Assembly: GCA_963920525.1 (NCBI GenBank)
Contig: OY986437.1
Span: forward strand, 93,892,213-93,956,212
Reading direction: 5' to 3'
DNA from: Dichetophora obliterata
Lineage: Eukaryota; Arthropoda; Insecta; Diptera; Sciomyzidae
DNA length: 64,000 nt
Shown: one piece after another, positions 45,890 to 56,950 of the stretch
Numbering within the stretch: position 1 is the first letter of the stretch
Layout of the letters: every line of letters starts with the position of its first letter
Notes under the pieces: model-generated
What the model was told of the DNA's origin: nothing
Database searches by the model: none
The model's input: the letters and a program-made list of their open reading frames with translations, nothing else
Translations under genes and position numbers: made by a program

Positions 45890-46165
45890 ACTGTAAACAG
45901 CGATAATTCTCTTTTTAATAGGCGGCCTTCGGCCGCTGTTTAGAGACTACATTCCTCAGTAAGTCCAACAATGGCTTCGCTGTCTACAGTACTTCTGGAC
46001 ATAATTCTCTTTTTAACAGGTGGCCTTTGGACACTGCTTAGGGATTATAACCCTCAATAAGTCCAATAACGGCTTCGCTGTCTACAGTACTTCTGGACAT
46101 AATTCTCTTTAAATAGGGGGCCTTCGACCGCTGCTCAGGGATTACAACCCTCAGTAAGTCCAACG
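45890..46165 (+). repeat. 98-bp tandem repeat
   Basis: Units contain GGCTTCGCTGTCTACAGTAC (at 45973 and 46071) and TTCTGGACATAATTCTCTTT, nearly three copies, with a GGCGGCCTTCGGCCGC hairpin in the first. An inverted relative lies at about 46554-46622 (GACAGCGAAGCTGG...GCGGCCGAAGGCCG). Confidence 0.85.
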
Positions 46166-46732
46166 GGCGATTTTACATTCTTTTTTTTTGGGGTATTTGT
46201 GGTTCTCAAATGGTGGTTCTGCCCTCTTGGGATTATGTCCGCTTTCAAGAGGTCATAATCCCCATGGTTTTAACAGATACTGATATCTGCGTCGATAAGC
46301 AATAACAGCTTAAGTCTGATTTCAAAATTTTGAGAACTTAAAAGCTCCAGATTTTGTGTGTTTATAGTGCTTTATGCGTGGAACACAGCTGCATCAATAA
46401 CTCAGATCCGTCTTAAATCGGCTTAAGCTGTTTTTTCTTAATACACTTATAATAGAAAATGATTTGCCCCTGTACGAAATGGTGATAATAACATCAACAA
46501 GGTCAAATCAATTTTTAATGGTTTTTACGATAAAATAATTTGCCCCTGTAGACAGCGAAGCTGGTGTTGGACTTACTGGGGTTGTAATCCCTAAGCTGCG
46601 GCCGAAGGCCGACTATTAAATAGAGAAAACTTAGTACATTTAGTTTTAAGTTTTAAGGCTGTGTTCTTAATTGATCTAAATACGACCTTAACTAAATTGA
46701 TAAAGCAGTGCTTCCTAATTTAGGAAATTAAT

Positions 46733-47325
46733 AATGATATTAATTTTTGAATTAAGATTGCGAGCTTTAGATCAAGTGAGTTTTCAAGAAGGCAACAACA
46801 ACCTTTGTCAAATTAATTAAATAATCTAATAATTGATCGATTTTTCGGTCAAAGTCATGTGTAATTGAACATTTGCTTGTGAAAATAGCCACATTTCAGT
46901 TAGAACACTAGCTTCTGGCGAAGCAAAAACTCGTTTCATTTCTATGGTGCATTTCGACAAAAAATCGAACACAAATGAATATTGAAATAAATGAAGAAGC
47001 AACTAGAACAGATGGCAACCCTTGATAGAGTTGATGGTGGTGATCTAAAATGGCCTACTGCTTTGAAGTGTCATATGATTAGCAGCCATACAATTCATAA
47101 GAATGAATTAGAGGATTTGCACATTCATATGCTAGTTTAAACAGTGAGTTGATCACAGCTTAATCACTCAAAGACTATTGAAGAGGAATATGTAGCGATT
47201 TCCGAAACAGACTGTCTAGTCAGCTAAGTGATTGACTCTATACAGAGTTGTTGTTGTTGTTGCCTTCTTGAAAACTCACTTGATCTAAAGCTCACAATCT
47301 TAATTCAGATATTAATTTTTTTAGA
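46733..47325. mobile_element. Foldback MITE with 70-bp arms
   Basis: GAATTAAGATTGCGAGCTTT and AGATCAAGTGAGTTTTCAAG, then AAGGCAACAACAAC, on the left are mirrored almost perfectly at 47249-47325. The centre (46807-47248) is non-coding. Each inner arm end carries an AAC/GTT microsatellite. Confidence 0.8.
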
Positions 47326-47904
47326 TCAATTTTGTCCATTAAACATTGAAATATTATTTTAAAATTTGGTCTTTTTCAATTTCATTAAATTTTTTCAGTC
47401 ATGAAATGAAATTAAGGTAATTTTTAATTTTCTTTAAAACACTTTTCGGTGATTTTGCATTTTGTTTTTGGGCGATTTTTCATTTAATTTTTTGCGCCAT
47501 TTTTCGTTTGGTCGATTTTTCATTTTTTTGCCATTTTTCATTGGACGATTTTTCATAGCGCCGGCGCACAGTGTGAGATTTTGCTAATCTGGAGGGACTT
47601 AATGCAAAAAAAATGCTTCAAATTTAATGATTTTTGTTAAATGTTAGAAAAATGTCCCACTGTTACGAATATCTACACAAAACAGAATTAAGATAAAATC
47701 ATCATCGAGATAACGGTAATCAATCACGTGCTATTGGAAAGCGAGTCAAAACAAGTTTGACTGCTTAATAAATTCGCAAGTTTGAAGCGATCAGAAGTAA
47801 GTCATGCGTGCATTGTTTTTAAAAAAGTTTTTTTTTTCTTAAAATATAAATAAATTGAGCATAAGTTTTTCTATAAAGTTGTTCAATATTTGCGTTGGAG
47901 TTTT

Positions 47905-48643
47905 TCCCGCGGCGCTTTCTTCTTCCATCATTTAAGTAAATTAGTAAATAGTTATTTAAAAAATTGAAGTTGTTTTCACCATTCCGTACAAGGGCAAATA
48001 AAATTGTTTACAATGAAATAATTTGCCTTTGTACGGAAAGTTGTTAATTCAGGCATATTTACCTTACTTAAATACTTAAGTATGTATACAAATTAAACAT
48101 AACTTTTTTTAATAGTAAACAAAAACAATTTATTAATCCAACTAAAATATAATAATATTATAAATAACAATATATAAGAGTCAATTTTTACAAGGAAGAA
48201 TGCACAACTTTTATTTGTGATTATGTCCCCTTTTTAAGCGGTCATAATCCCAAATTCATGTTGGAAATATGTCCTCTTTTTTGGGACTATGACCGCTTAA
48301 TAAGTGGGCATAATCCCAAATTAACTTTTGGAATTATGTCCCCTTTTTTGAGGACATAATCCCAAATTTGAAATTTGGGATTATGTCCCTTGGGGCTATG
48401 TCTCGGCACCGCGCTGGCGCTTTCTTCTTTAATCATTAGTAAATAGTTATTTAAAATTAAAAGTTTTATATATGGCCTTGTTTTTTATTATGTTGATTTT
48501 CTATGATCTAAATACATCAAGTTATCACCACTCCGTATAAACCGTAATAAACTTGATTATGAGGAAATAATTAGCCTTTGTACGAAAAGTTCTTAATTCA
48601 GGCATTATACCTTACTTAAATACTTAAGTAAGTAAACAAATTA
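47905..48643 (+). repeat. Direct duplication of about 240 bp
   Basis: 47905-48110 and 48408-48643 share GCGCTTTCTTCTT, AGTAAATAGTTATTTAAAA, CCTTTGTACGRAAAGTT and CTTACTTAAATACTTAAGTA in the same order. The 300 bp between them holds the ATAATCCC/GGGATTATGTCC repeats. It looks like an unequal duplication inside the 45079-49401 element. Confidence 0.75.
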
Positions 48644-49203
48644 GGATCAAACGAAGAATAACTCTTGCCAACAGGTGTAACTTTGGGCTCAGTAGGCAAT
48701 TGAGAAGCAGAGCCCTCTCTCGACGAACGAAAATCACGCTCTATAAATCGCTCATCATGCCCGTCCTACTTTATGCATCGCAAACCTGGACGCTGAGCAG
48801 TTTAGATGAAAAGACTTTAGGAGCATTCGAAAGAAAGATTCTTCGTAAGATCTACGGACCAATCTGTGTCAATGGCGAGTACCGAATACGGTGGAATGAG
48901 CTGTACGCTGATATCGACATAGTCAAGCGCATTAAAATCGAGCGACTTCGCTGGCTTGGTCATGTAGAGCGCATGAAAGACGATGCCCCAGTGAAGAAAA
49001 CATTGGATTCGGTACCCAGCGGCGGTCAACGCAGAAGAAGACGACCGCATCTTCGTTGGAAATACCAAGTAGAGGACAACCTGACGAAGCTTGGAATTTC
49101 CAACTGGCGCCAGCAAGCGAAAGACAGAAATGGCTGGCGCTAATTCTTAGATGAGGCCAAGACGGACATACGGTTGTAGCGCCAACTAAGTAAGGAAGTA
49201 AGT
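48644..49203 (+). mobile_element. 5'-truncated LINE insertion with 17-bp target duplication
   Basis: Flanked by a perfect 17-bp repeat AGTAAGTAAACAAATTA (48627-48643 and 49204-49220). The inserted segment starts in mid-ORF and ends with the 3' untranslated GTTGTAGCGCCAACTAAG and an AAGTAAGTAG-type tail. A tetranucleotide tail and 5' truncation are typical of target-primed reverse transcription. It lies inside the 45079-49401 element and so is younger. Confidence 0.92.
48646..49143 (+). pseudogene. LINE reverse transcriptase, C-terminal 165 codons
   Basis: The frame is open from the insertion edge: IKRRITLANRCNFGLSRQLR, then LYKSLIMPVLLYASQTWTLS, then AFERKILRKIYGPICVNGEY, then IKIERLRWLGHVERM, and GGQRRRRRPHLRW followed by LGISNWRQQAKDRNGWR and a stop. 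These are the end of the RT domain and the C-terminal region of arthropod non-LTR elements. There are no stops inside, so the copy is young, but the endonuclease and catalytic RT motifs are absent. An apparent start at 48700 is only an internal Met. Relatives occur at 12745-13072 and 23511-23650. Confidence 0.9.
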
Positions 49204-49687
49204 AGTAAGTAAACAAATTAAACATACAAAATTAAACATAAATTTGGGATTATGTCCTCTTATGAAGCGGTCATAGTCCCAAATTTATTTTGGGAATATG
49301 TCCTCTTTTTTTGGGACTATGTCCCCTTTTTTTGAGGATATAATCCCAAATTTGAAATTTTGGATTATGGATTATGTCCTATGGGGCTATATCCCGGCAC
49401 CAATTTTGACAGCTTTAAGAAAAATATTGTTTTGAATGTTTGAATGGTGTTCTTCGAACTGCTACTTCGAAATCAACTGCCTTACCACAAGGAAATGGAT
49501 CCCCCAACCACCAAAATTTCTTAAATTATTTTTAGATTAAAGTCCGTTCGATTGAACACGGAGACACTGTACACGGAGGTACCCATTTCATCTATCTACA
49601 ATATCATCATCTAAAATATAGATAAAATGAAATCTCAATTTTCTATTTCAGCAGTTAGTGCTCACCATTTTTCATTAGATATTCAAG

Positions 49688-50595
49688 CAGGGTTGCCAAC
49701 TTTTGAAAAGCCCAGGCCCGGAGTTTTTTTTATTTAATAATTTTTTATGGTCTGCTTGCTTTTAATTAAAAAATTAATTTTTTCTTTGGTTTTTTCATAC
49801 ATAGTTATGTTTAACAATCATGTTTGACAACAAATGTGACACAACACAACTTGCGTTTTCCCGTGAACTCGTTTTCCTTTAGCAACCAATCTTTGTAAAT
49901 GGCGTGGTATCGAGAGCCAATCGTTGTTAAAAGATGTTAAGTTATGTTTCCTCTTGCGACTAGATTCCATTATGCTGTTCTCTAAAATAGTTTTGTATCA
50001 TTTAATACATAAAACACAAATTATTAACCGAACTTACATAAATTGAACTGCAAACATTAATTAAAAATTCAGCCGCAGACAAGGTTCATTTATAAGGTTG
50101 TGGCACTTGAGAGAAATGCACTCTTTTCCCCGCCTTTGCTCGAACTGTCATTGCGCTTTTCTTTGTTCTAAGCATTCATTTTCTTCATTTCTTTTCATCC
50201 ATTCTGACACTTCGACCGAGTTCGCTCTCAAGTGCCACAACCTTATAAATTAGCCTTGGCCGCAGAACTCAAAAGAAAAAGAAAACAGAAACGAGTTCGT
50301 CAAGTTACCAAAAGAAAAGTAACGACTGGTTACGACGTTCCTTCAAAAACGAATTTCAAGAAATAGAAAGAACGTCAAAGTTAAGTTAGCATTCATTAAG
50401 ACAAATGGTTCAAACATTCACTAAAAAAGGGTAAATCAACACTAATAAATAAGTTAAACAAATTTTTTTGTAAAAAAAACTTGATTTAAATATAGATTAG
50501 AGCGAAAGCCGGAGAAAATGTGGCAGGCCCGGAGCCCGGAGATCGGCCCTCTGGCCCGAAGTCTCCGGGCGAAAAGATATGTGTTGGCAACCCTG
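49688..50595. mobile_element. hAT-type MITE, 908 bp, in the LINE
   Basis: Perfect 13-bp inverted ends CAGGGTTGCCAAC, with an 8-bp duplication TATTCAAG / TATTTAAG (one mismatch) at 49680-49687 and 50596-50603. Subterminal GCCCAGGCCCGGAG and GCAGGCCCGGAGCC motifs also mirror each other. Removing it joins the LINE frame across the gap. It carries the 179-bp MITE at 50080. Confidence 0.92.
50080..50258. mobile_element. 179-bp hAT-type MITE (copy 2)
   Basis: Same family as 6131-6310, with long inverted ends CAAGGTTCATTTATAAGG and TTGTGGCACTTGAGAG. A perfect 8-bp duplication GCCGCAGA flanks it (50072-50079 and 50259-50266). It sits inside the 49688-50595 MITE. Confidence 0.92.
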
Positions 50596-51479
50596 TATTT
50601 AAGTAAATTTTTATAATCATCTCAGATTACCTGATTTTAATGCTTCTGTGTCAAATTTTAAATCCAAAGTTTGTGATTTCAGCCGATTAAATAATGATAT
50701 AGCTTGTATTGACTGCCAGAGTGAGTTCAATAATTTAAATACTTATTCTTGCTTCAATGTTTTTAAACTTATTATTTCCTCAGTTTGCTTTCAACATATT
50801 CCTAGAATTTCACTGCGTGTAAATGAAGTGCCTTGGTACACTTAATATAAAAAATTATAAAAAATTTTTTAAAAACTTACATAACAAGTTTTATAAAAAA
50901 TTTTTCTAACGAATAATGTAACTTTTTCTTTAAATACAGACATTACATGAGAGAGTTTAATTTTTAGATAAATTTTTATATAGTCAGTATATTTCTAATC
51001 TATATATATAAAAATAAAACGGTCCATCTATGAAATGCCATCACGGGCGAACGGCTGAACCGATTAGGCTGATTTTTTTTTTATTCAATTCGAAATCTTT
51101 AGTAGATGGTTTATATAGAAAAAAAACTTAATTCGACAAAGGGGCGTGGTACCTCCCATACAAATCGCAGATTAAAAATCCGATATTTCTGCTCCTATTA
51201 TAGGTATTTGAACAAAATTTGGTACATCCGTTTAATGTATGCGTTCCAAGCTTTACTCCAAATATGGACGGGATTGGACAAAGGGGCGTGGTACCTCCCA
51301 TACAAATTACAAATTCAAAATCCACTATTTCTCCTACTGTTGTTGGTATCGGAATACAATTTAATATGAAGGATTTAGTGTATAGTTTCTAAGTTCAACT
51401 ACAAATATGGACGCAATTGGACAAATGAACGTGGTACCTCCCATACAAATTACGAATTTAAAATCCAAATCAAATGTCG

Positions 51480-51870
51480 TTCGTTGGTAATTGCATCAGT
51501 TGAGAACGGCTGAACCGATTTGGATAATTTTTTTTTTAAATGTTCGTAATAGTCCAACTTAGGTTTTTACGGAAAGAAAAATTCACCACGCCCACTTTGC
51601 GCCCACTTTTTTGATTTATCTAAAATCGGAAAACGGCTGGACCGATTTGGATAATTTTTTTTTAATGTTCATAGTAATCCAATTTAAGTTTTGTCGGAAA
51701 GAAAAATTGACCACGCCCACTTTTGCGCCCACTTTTTTTCAATTTATCTAAAATCGGAAACGGCTGGACCGATTTGGATAATTATTTTTTTTCAAATGTT
51801 CGTAGTAATCCAATTTAAGTGTTTACTGAAAGAAAAATTGACCACGCCCACTTTTGCGCCCACTGTTTTG
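51480..51870 (+). repeat. 127-bp tandem repeat, three copies
   Basis: Units carry CGGCTGRACCGATTTGGATA at 51508, 51634 and 51761, then AGTCCAA-TTAxGTTTT, then ACCACGCCCACTTTTGCGCC. The periods are 126 and 127 bp. Confidence 0.9.
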
Positions 51871-52419
51871 ATATTTATATATATTAAATTAAGTAGCAAA
51901 TCTTCCTGTTCGCATACTCCTCCTAGACGGCTTGCCCAATTTCAATGAAATTTTCAGGGGTGATTGGGGTCTGTGTGGAGGGTGCACATAAGAAATTGCA
52001 TGTGTGTATCTTTGCAGGTTTTGTACCACACCCACTTTTGTCGCCCACAAATCAATAAAAATGCTGTATTTAAGACGGTTTTGGTCGTTTGAAATTAAAA
52101 TTTGGTAAATAAGTTCGTATGATAACTATAATTAACTTTGAAAAAATGGGCGTGGTCACAATTCATCTACGCCTACTTTAAAGAAAATATCAAAATACTT
52201 CGAAACCATTGGTCCGATTGAGCTCAAATTTTGTAAGTACGCTTTGCTTTGAGTACGAGATGGTTTAAGGGGCAATGCCACACCCCCTTTTACCTCCCAC
52301 ATATAAATAAAAAATTGTTGTTATCGAATAGCTTTAGTTAGAGTTATGGGTCGCACAGCTTAGAAATTCGGTATTCGACCACAATTTAGACGTACCGTTT
52401 CTGTGATAAAATTTTATGG

Positions 52420-53700
52420 GAGTGGACAAGGGGGAGGGGCACCTCCGATACAACCCAAATTTGTGATATCGAATAGCTTTGAAGTTATAGGAATTCATCT
52501 TTGGAATTCAGTTTTTGACCTCAATTTACACATGCAGTTTCAATGGTTTTATTTTATGGGCGTTGGACAGGGAGGCGTGACATCTCCCTTACAACCCAAA
52601 TTTGCGATATCGTATTGCTTTGAAGTTATAGGTTGACAGCGTAAGAATTCGCTATTCGACCTAAATTTATACATGCATTTTCAATACTTACATTTTGTCG
52701 TCGTAGGGCAAAGGGGAGTGGCACTTCCCATACAACCCAACTTTGTGCTATCAAATAGTTTTAGAGTTATAAGTCGTACAACGCCGAAATTCAGTATTCG
52801 ACCTCAATATACACATGCAGTTTCATTGATTCAATCTATGTTCATTGGTAAGAGGGGCGTGGCACCTCCCATTTAACGTAAATTTGCGATATTGAATATC
52901 AGCGTCAGAATTCAGTATTCGGCCCCAATTTATACATGCAGTTTCATTAATTACATGTTATGGGCGTACGACAAGGGGGCGTGAAACCTCCTATTTAACC
53001 CAAATTAGAGATATGAAATAGCATTGGGGTTATAGGTCTCACAGCTTTGGAATTCAGTATTGGACCTCAATGTACACATGCAGTTTCATTGATTACATTT
53101 TATGAGCGTTGATCAAGGGGGAGTGGCACCTCCCATACAACGAAAATTTGTGATATCGAATAGCTTTGTAGTTCAAGGTCGCACAGCGTCGGAACTCAGT
53201 ATTCGACCAAAATTTACGCTTGCAGATTTACTGATAAAATTTTTTAGAGTTTGTCGGGGGGGCGTGACACCTCCAATTTAACCCAAATTTGCGATATCGA
53301 ATAGATTTGGAGTTATAGGTTACTCAGCCTCAAAATTCAGTATTCGACCTCAATGTACTCATGCAGTTTCATTGCTAAAATTTTATGGGCGTAGGGAAAA
53401 GGAGAGTGGCACCTCCCATACAATCAAAATTTGTGCTATCGAATAGTTTTGGAGTTATATGTCGCACAGTTTTGGAATTCGGTATTCGACCTCCATGTAG
53501 ACATCCAGTTTAATTGATTACATTCTATTAGCGGTGATGAAGAGAGAGTGGCACTTCCTATACAACCCAAATTTGTTATATCGAATAGCTTTGTGGATAT
53601 AGGTCGCACAGTCTCAGAATTCAGTATTTGACCTCAATTTAGACATGCTGTTTAACTGATAACATTTTATGGGCGTTTGAATAGGGAGAGTGGCAGCATC
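52420..53700 (+). repeat. ~138-bp minisatellite, about nine to ten copies
   Basis: Each unit has GGGCGTGGCACCTCCCATAC, then AACCCAAATTTGCGATATCG, then AATAGCTTTGGAGTTATAGG, then TTCAGTATTCGACC and CATGCAGTTTCATTGAT. Starts lie near 52425, 52560, 52700, 52850, 52968, 53108, 53248, 53388, 53530 and 53672. Frames through it (for example at 52403-52636) are artefacts. Confidence 0.95.
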
Positions 53701-55469
53701 GCGCCGGGTTTAAGCTAGTTTTGAATAAAATATTAAAAAAAATCCTAAAGCTTTTTGACAATTTATTTAGTCCAAGAAGGGTTCGTCGAATATTCCATCT
53801 TCTATTTTTTTAAATAATTGCACTTCAAACGATGCGTCTAGTATTGCTAATCTGTTTCCTGATTTCTTTAGGGCGAATTTTGATGATACTAATAATAATA
53901 ATAGTAATTTTGAAAACCTGGGTAAATTATATCCTGTTACTCATTTTGGAGCTTTGTCTTTGTCCACTAATAATGTTTTAAATAGGATTGTTAGACTTAT
54001 ATCTTCAACTCGTTTATATTCGGATGGACTTTGTTCTGTTCTCTTAAAAAATTGTATCTATAGTCTATTTTATCCGTTAACTTTAATTTTTAACAGTTCT
54101 CTATCTTCTGGTACTTTTCTTGATAGTTGTAAGATATCTTTTATCACTCTAATTCATAAATCTGTAAGCAAAAACAATATAGTCAATTATAGAGCGATTT
54201 CTAAGCTGACAACCATTTCTAAGCTTTTTGAGTCTATATTCAAAGAAAAATAATTCTTTGCAGTAAATAATATTAGTTCTACGTGTCAGCATGTTTTTTT
54301 TTCCTGGCCGCTATACTATGTAGTTTTGTGTTCAGAATACTGTATTTCAGCTTTTGTTAAAGGATGCCGGGTAGGTGTCATTTATACTGATTTTGCGAAA
54401 GCGTTTGAAAAAGTGTCTTACTTTATTTTAGTCAAGAAGCTGGAAAAATTAATATTTCACTTCAGCTTTTTGAGTTGGATTGAGTCGTATCAAATAGAAA
54501 ATGCTTAGTTGCTTTTGATAAAGTTCAGTCCTATTCTTATAAAGCAACTTCAGGTGTTCCACAAGGAAGTAGCTTAAGTCCTTTATTGTTTATTTTGCTT
54601 ATAAATAACAAATCCTCATTTTTTTTCTAATTGCAAACACTTGCTTTATGCTGATAGTTTCATTATTTTTTTAAAATTAGCAATTTCAATGATATCGCAG
54701 TTTTAAAAAATGAAATTAATAATTTTTATATTTGGCGCTGCAATAACGGTCTTGACCTAAATTTTGTAAATGTGTGTCCATGACTTTATCCAAATTTGAC
54801 TCGTTCCTTTCGTCGCGTATCACATTGCCAACTATTCACTGACTTCTGTGGATCAATTCAAAGACTTAGGTATTGTCTATGATCATAATTTTACTTTCAT
54901 TCCTAATCTGGATTTATTGTTCCTAAAGCTTATGCCATGCTACCTTTCATTCGTAGGAATAGTGCGTGCTTTTTGGACCCGTATACGTTAAAAGTTTTGT
55001 TTACGTCATTGGTACGTTCTAGATTGGAATATGCAGCCATTATTTGGAACCCTTTTCATGAATCTCATAAATTGCAGCTGGAACGTATGCAAAAATCGTT
55101 CACGAGGCTTGCGTTACGATCTTTTAATGTAAATGGTGAACCTTCTTCATATACTTATACTAAATGGCTTCTAATTGGATTAAAAAATTTTGGAGAGTAG
55201 AAGAAATATTTTATCACTGCTTTTCGTCTTTTATATTATAAATGGGTTGATTGATTGTCCTGCATTATTAGAAATTATTGATTTCAATGCTCCTGCAAGG
55301 GTCCTAAGAAATTATGATCCTTTTTACTTCGAAATGAAGCGCTCTAATTATGCAGCTAATGCACCTATTAATCGTGCTTTGCAATTGTTTAATTTGATTT
55401 ATACGTAGAATAGTCTAGATATTTCTGTTTCTAACGATCAAATGAGATTTCTATTGAATTCAATTTAAT

Positions 55470-56100
55470 AAATTATTTGTCTTTTAATATTATTTTTATT
55501 ATAACTGATTGCATAGACTTAACTTAAATAATATAGATAATGAAATGTGCAAAAAAATGTATAAATAGTTGATTGTTTAAAAAGTAACGAAAAGCTTGTG
55601 TCTAGGAAATTTGTCCGGTAGTGGAAGGTGTCCGCTTATGGAAGGTTTCCGATGCTTTATTTTAGTGAAATGTTTGTAGGTAGACTTGGTTTCTTAAAAA
55701 CCAAGTTATTTTTTAAGAACTATTTTCAATGAACGAAGGTACAAATACCAATGGGCAAGGACCATACTGTAGCTTGGACCGTTTTAGGTTGGCTGGAAAA
55801 AAATGAGTGGAAATTTAGTGGAAATGTGTAGAAGATTTAACTTAACGCCATTTAATATCAACTATATAAATATAAAAAAATAGTAAAAACGTTGATGGGA
55901 AACCTTGTAGATGTATAAAACAAAAATTCGGACCAAGGTTCATCATATTCCTCTACAGATCTTTCTGTAATAAATACTACATTCTAACAACAAAAATTTA
56001 ACATTGGATGATACTTTACAGCGTTTACTGCTAGCTAACATTGAGCCAGATTGAGCTATTGTTATTTTAATAGCATGCAAGCGTGTTTATTAACATATAC
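55470..56100. other. Flank of the LINE, nothing recognised
   Basis: AT-rich. GTCCGGTAGTGGAAGGT and GTCCGCTTATGGAAGGT at about 55614-55646 form a 21-bp tandem pair of unknown origin. Confidence 0.35.
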
Positions 56101-56950
56101 GCAAACTGTTATTAAATTAAACAAAGAAAAAATGGCACATGCGCATTCCAATCAAAACAGAGAAAAGTTGTGCAACTTTCAAAAGCGCCGGCTTTGAAAA
56201 AAGAACTGTTCCCACTATTTGTGCTCACCACTTAGTTGCGAATGTGAAGTCATTTTTAGAACACGCTGCCAAAGAATTGGTTTTGCTTATGCTATGGTTT
56301 TATCCCGACCACACTGAAGAACAAAGCTGGATAGAAATGAAAGCAAAAAACACAAAAGTGGAGCCATTCGTAGGAGCCGAGAGCACCATCAGCAACAATA
56401 TAAGTTCGTGCGTGCAGCAAAACCGAAGCACAAAACCGGAACAGAACTGTGTTTGAAGGGTAGATCGGGGCGGAGACGTACGACAGCGCCAAGGAAAAAC
56501 GAGTTGGCGCTGCGAATTTTGGAGGCACCTTGAAGCCGCCTGGCTGCTAAAACAACAAACAGTTTAAGCGGCGACTGCAAAGCGTACGGTTCGTTCTATG
56601 CGTTTTCGTGAGTAATAACAATTTTCGGTTGTCTTTTTAAAAGGAAGAAATTTATTGAAAAAATAGAATATAGCGTATAATGCATTTTTTTAAATACTTG
56701 AAAAAGTGAATGTGAAAACATAACGCCAAAGTAAAAAAATTTTTAGAGGTGCACAGTTAAGTTTGCCTAAAATGGCAGTAATTTGTGACATTGTATAAAA
56801 AGCACATGCAAAATTGTTTAAAACCAGACATGATGCCGAAAAAGATTGTGAAAAAAGACTAGAGGCCAAATTTAAGCCAACAGGAATAATCTGGGGAGCC
56901 TTCAAAAAGAGAACAAAAAAAAAAGACTTCGCAGGTTAAATATAATTTTT
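56100..56950 (+). other. Less AT-rich region, possible leader exon, unidentified
   Basis: The 105-codon frame at 56139-56456 has ordinary amino-acid use but no motif I recognise. A donor-like TTTTC|GTGAGTAATA lies at about 56608. A second open segment (about 56797-56936: KAHAKLFKTRHDAEKDCEKR, then LEAKFKPTGIIWGAFKK) ends near GCAG|GTTAAATA. Both could be exons of a real gene or pieces of a decayed transposon. The sequence alone does not decide. Confidence 0.2.

Larger units (their letters stand above)
45079..49401. mobile_element. 4.3-kb element with GGTGCCGGGACATA ends
   Basis: Left end GGTGCCGGGACATAACCCC is matched by the right end GGGGCTATATCCCGGCACC. Flanks are AACTTTGAC (45070-45078) and AATTTTGAC (49402-49410), a 9-bp duplication with one mismatch, which would suit a Mutator-like insertion. 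Subterminal regions carry repeated blocks of GGGATTATGTCC...AAGCGGTCATAATCCC in both orientations. A second right end at about 48412 and a 240-bp internal duplication (47905-48110 against 48408-48643) show internal rearrangement. No transposase was recognised. Confidence 0.65.
50999..53718 (+). mobile_element. Helitron-like element, 2.7 kb, in the LINE
   Basis: Starts TCTATATATATAAAAATAAA after an A and ends CGCGCCGGGTTTAAGCTAG before a T. A CGGCTGAACCGATT motif follows the 5' end. The interior is two tandem arrays (51480-51870 and 52420-53700) and unrelated AT-rich joins. There is no Rep/helicase, so it is non-autonomous. The LINE reading frame ends on its left and resumes on its right without a long target duplication, as expected for Helitron insertion. 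Confidence 0.65.
49640..55468 (+). pseudogene. Jockey-like LINE ORF2, decayed and split by two insertions
   Basis: Three collinear pieces: about 49640-49687, 50604-50998 and 53719-55468. The first two give SISAVSAHHFSLDIQ continuing as VNFYNHLRLPDFNASVSNF and ending PWYT, the endonuclease-to-RT linker. The third starts NIKKNPKAF, stop, QFI, stop, SKKGSSNIPSSIFLNN, then the fingers (GLCSVLLKNC, SFITLIHKSVSKNNIVNYRA). IYTDFAKAFEKV follows, where the family has the first catalytic Asp, then KATSGVPQGSSLSPLLFILL. The FADD-box segment is disrupted. The tail includes LVRSRLEYAAIIWNPFHESH and LLFVFYIINGLIDCPALLE. Many stops and shifts show that it is dead. Confidence 0.85.
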
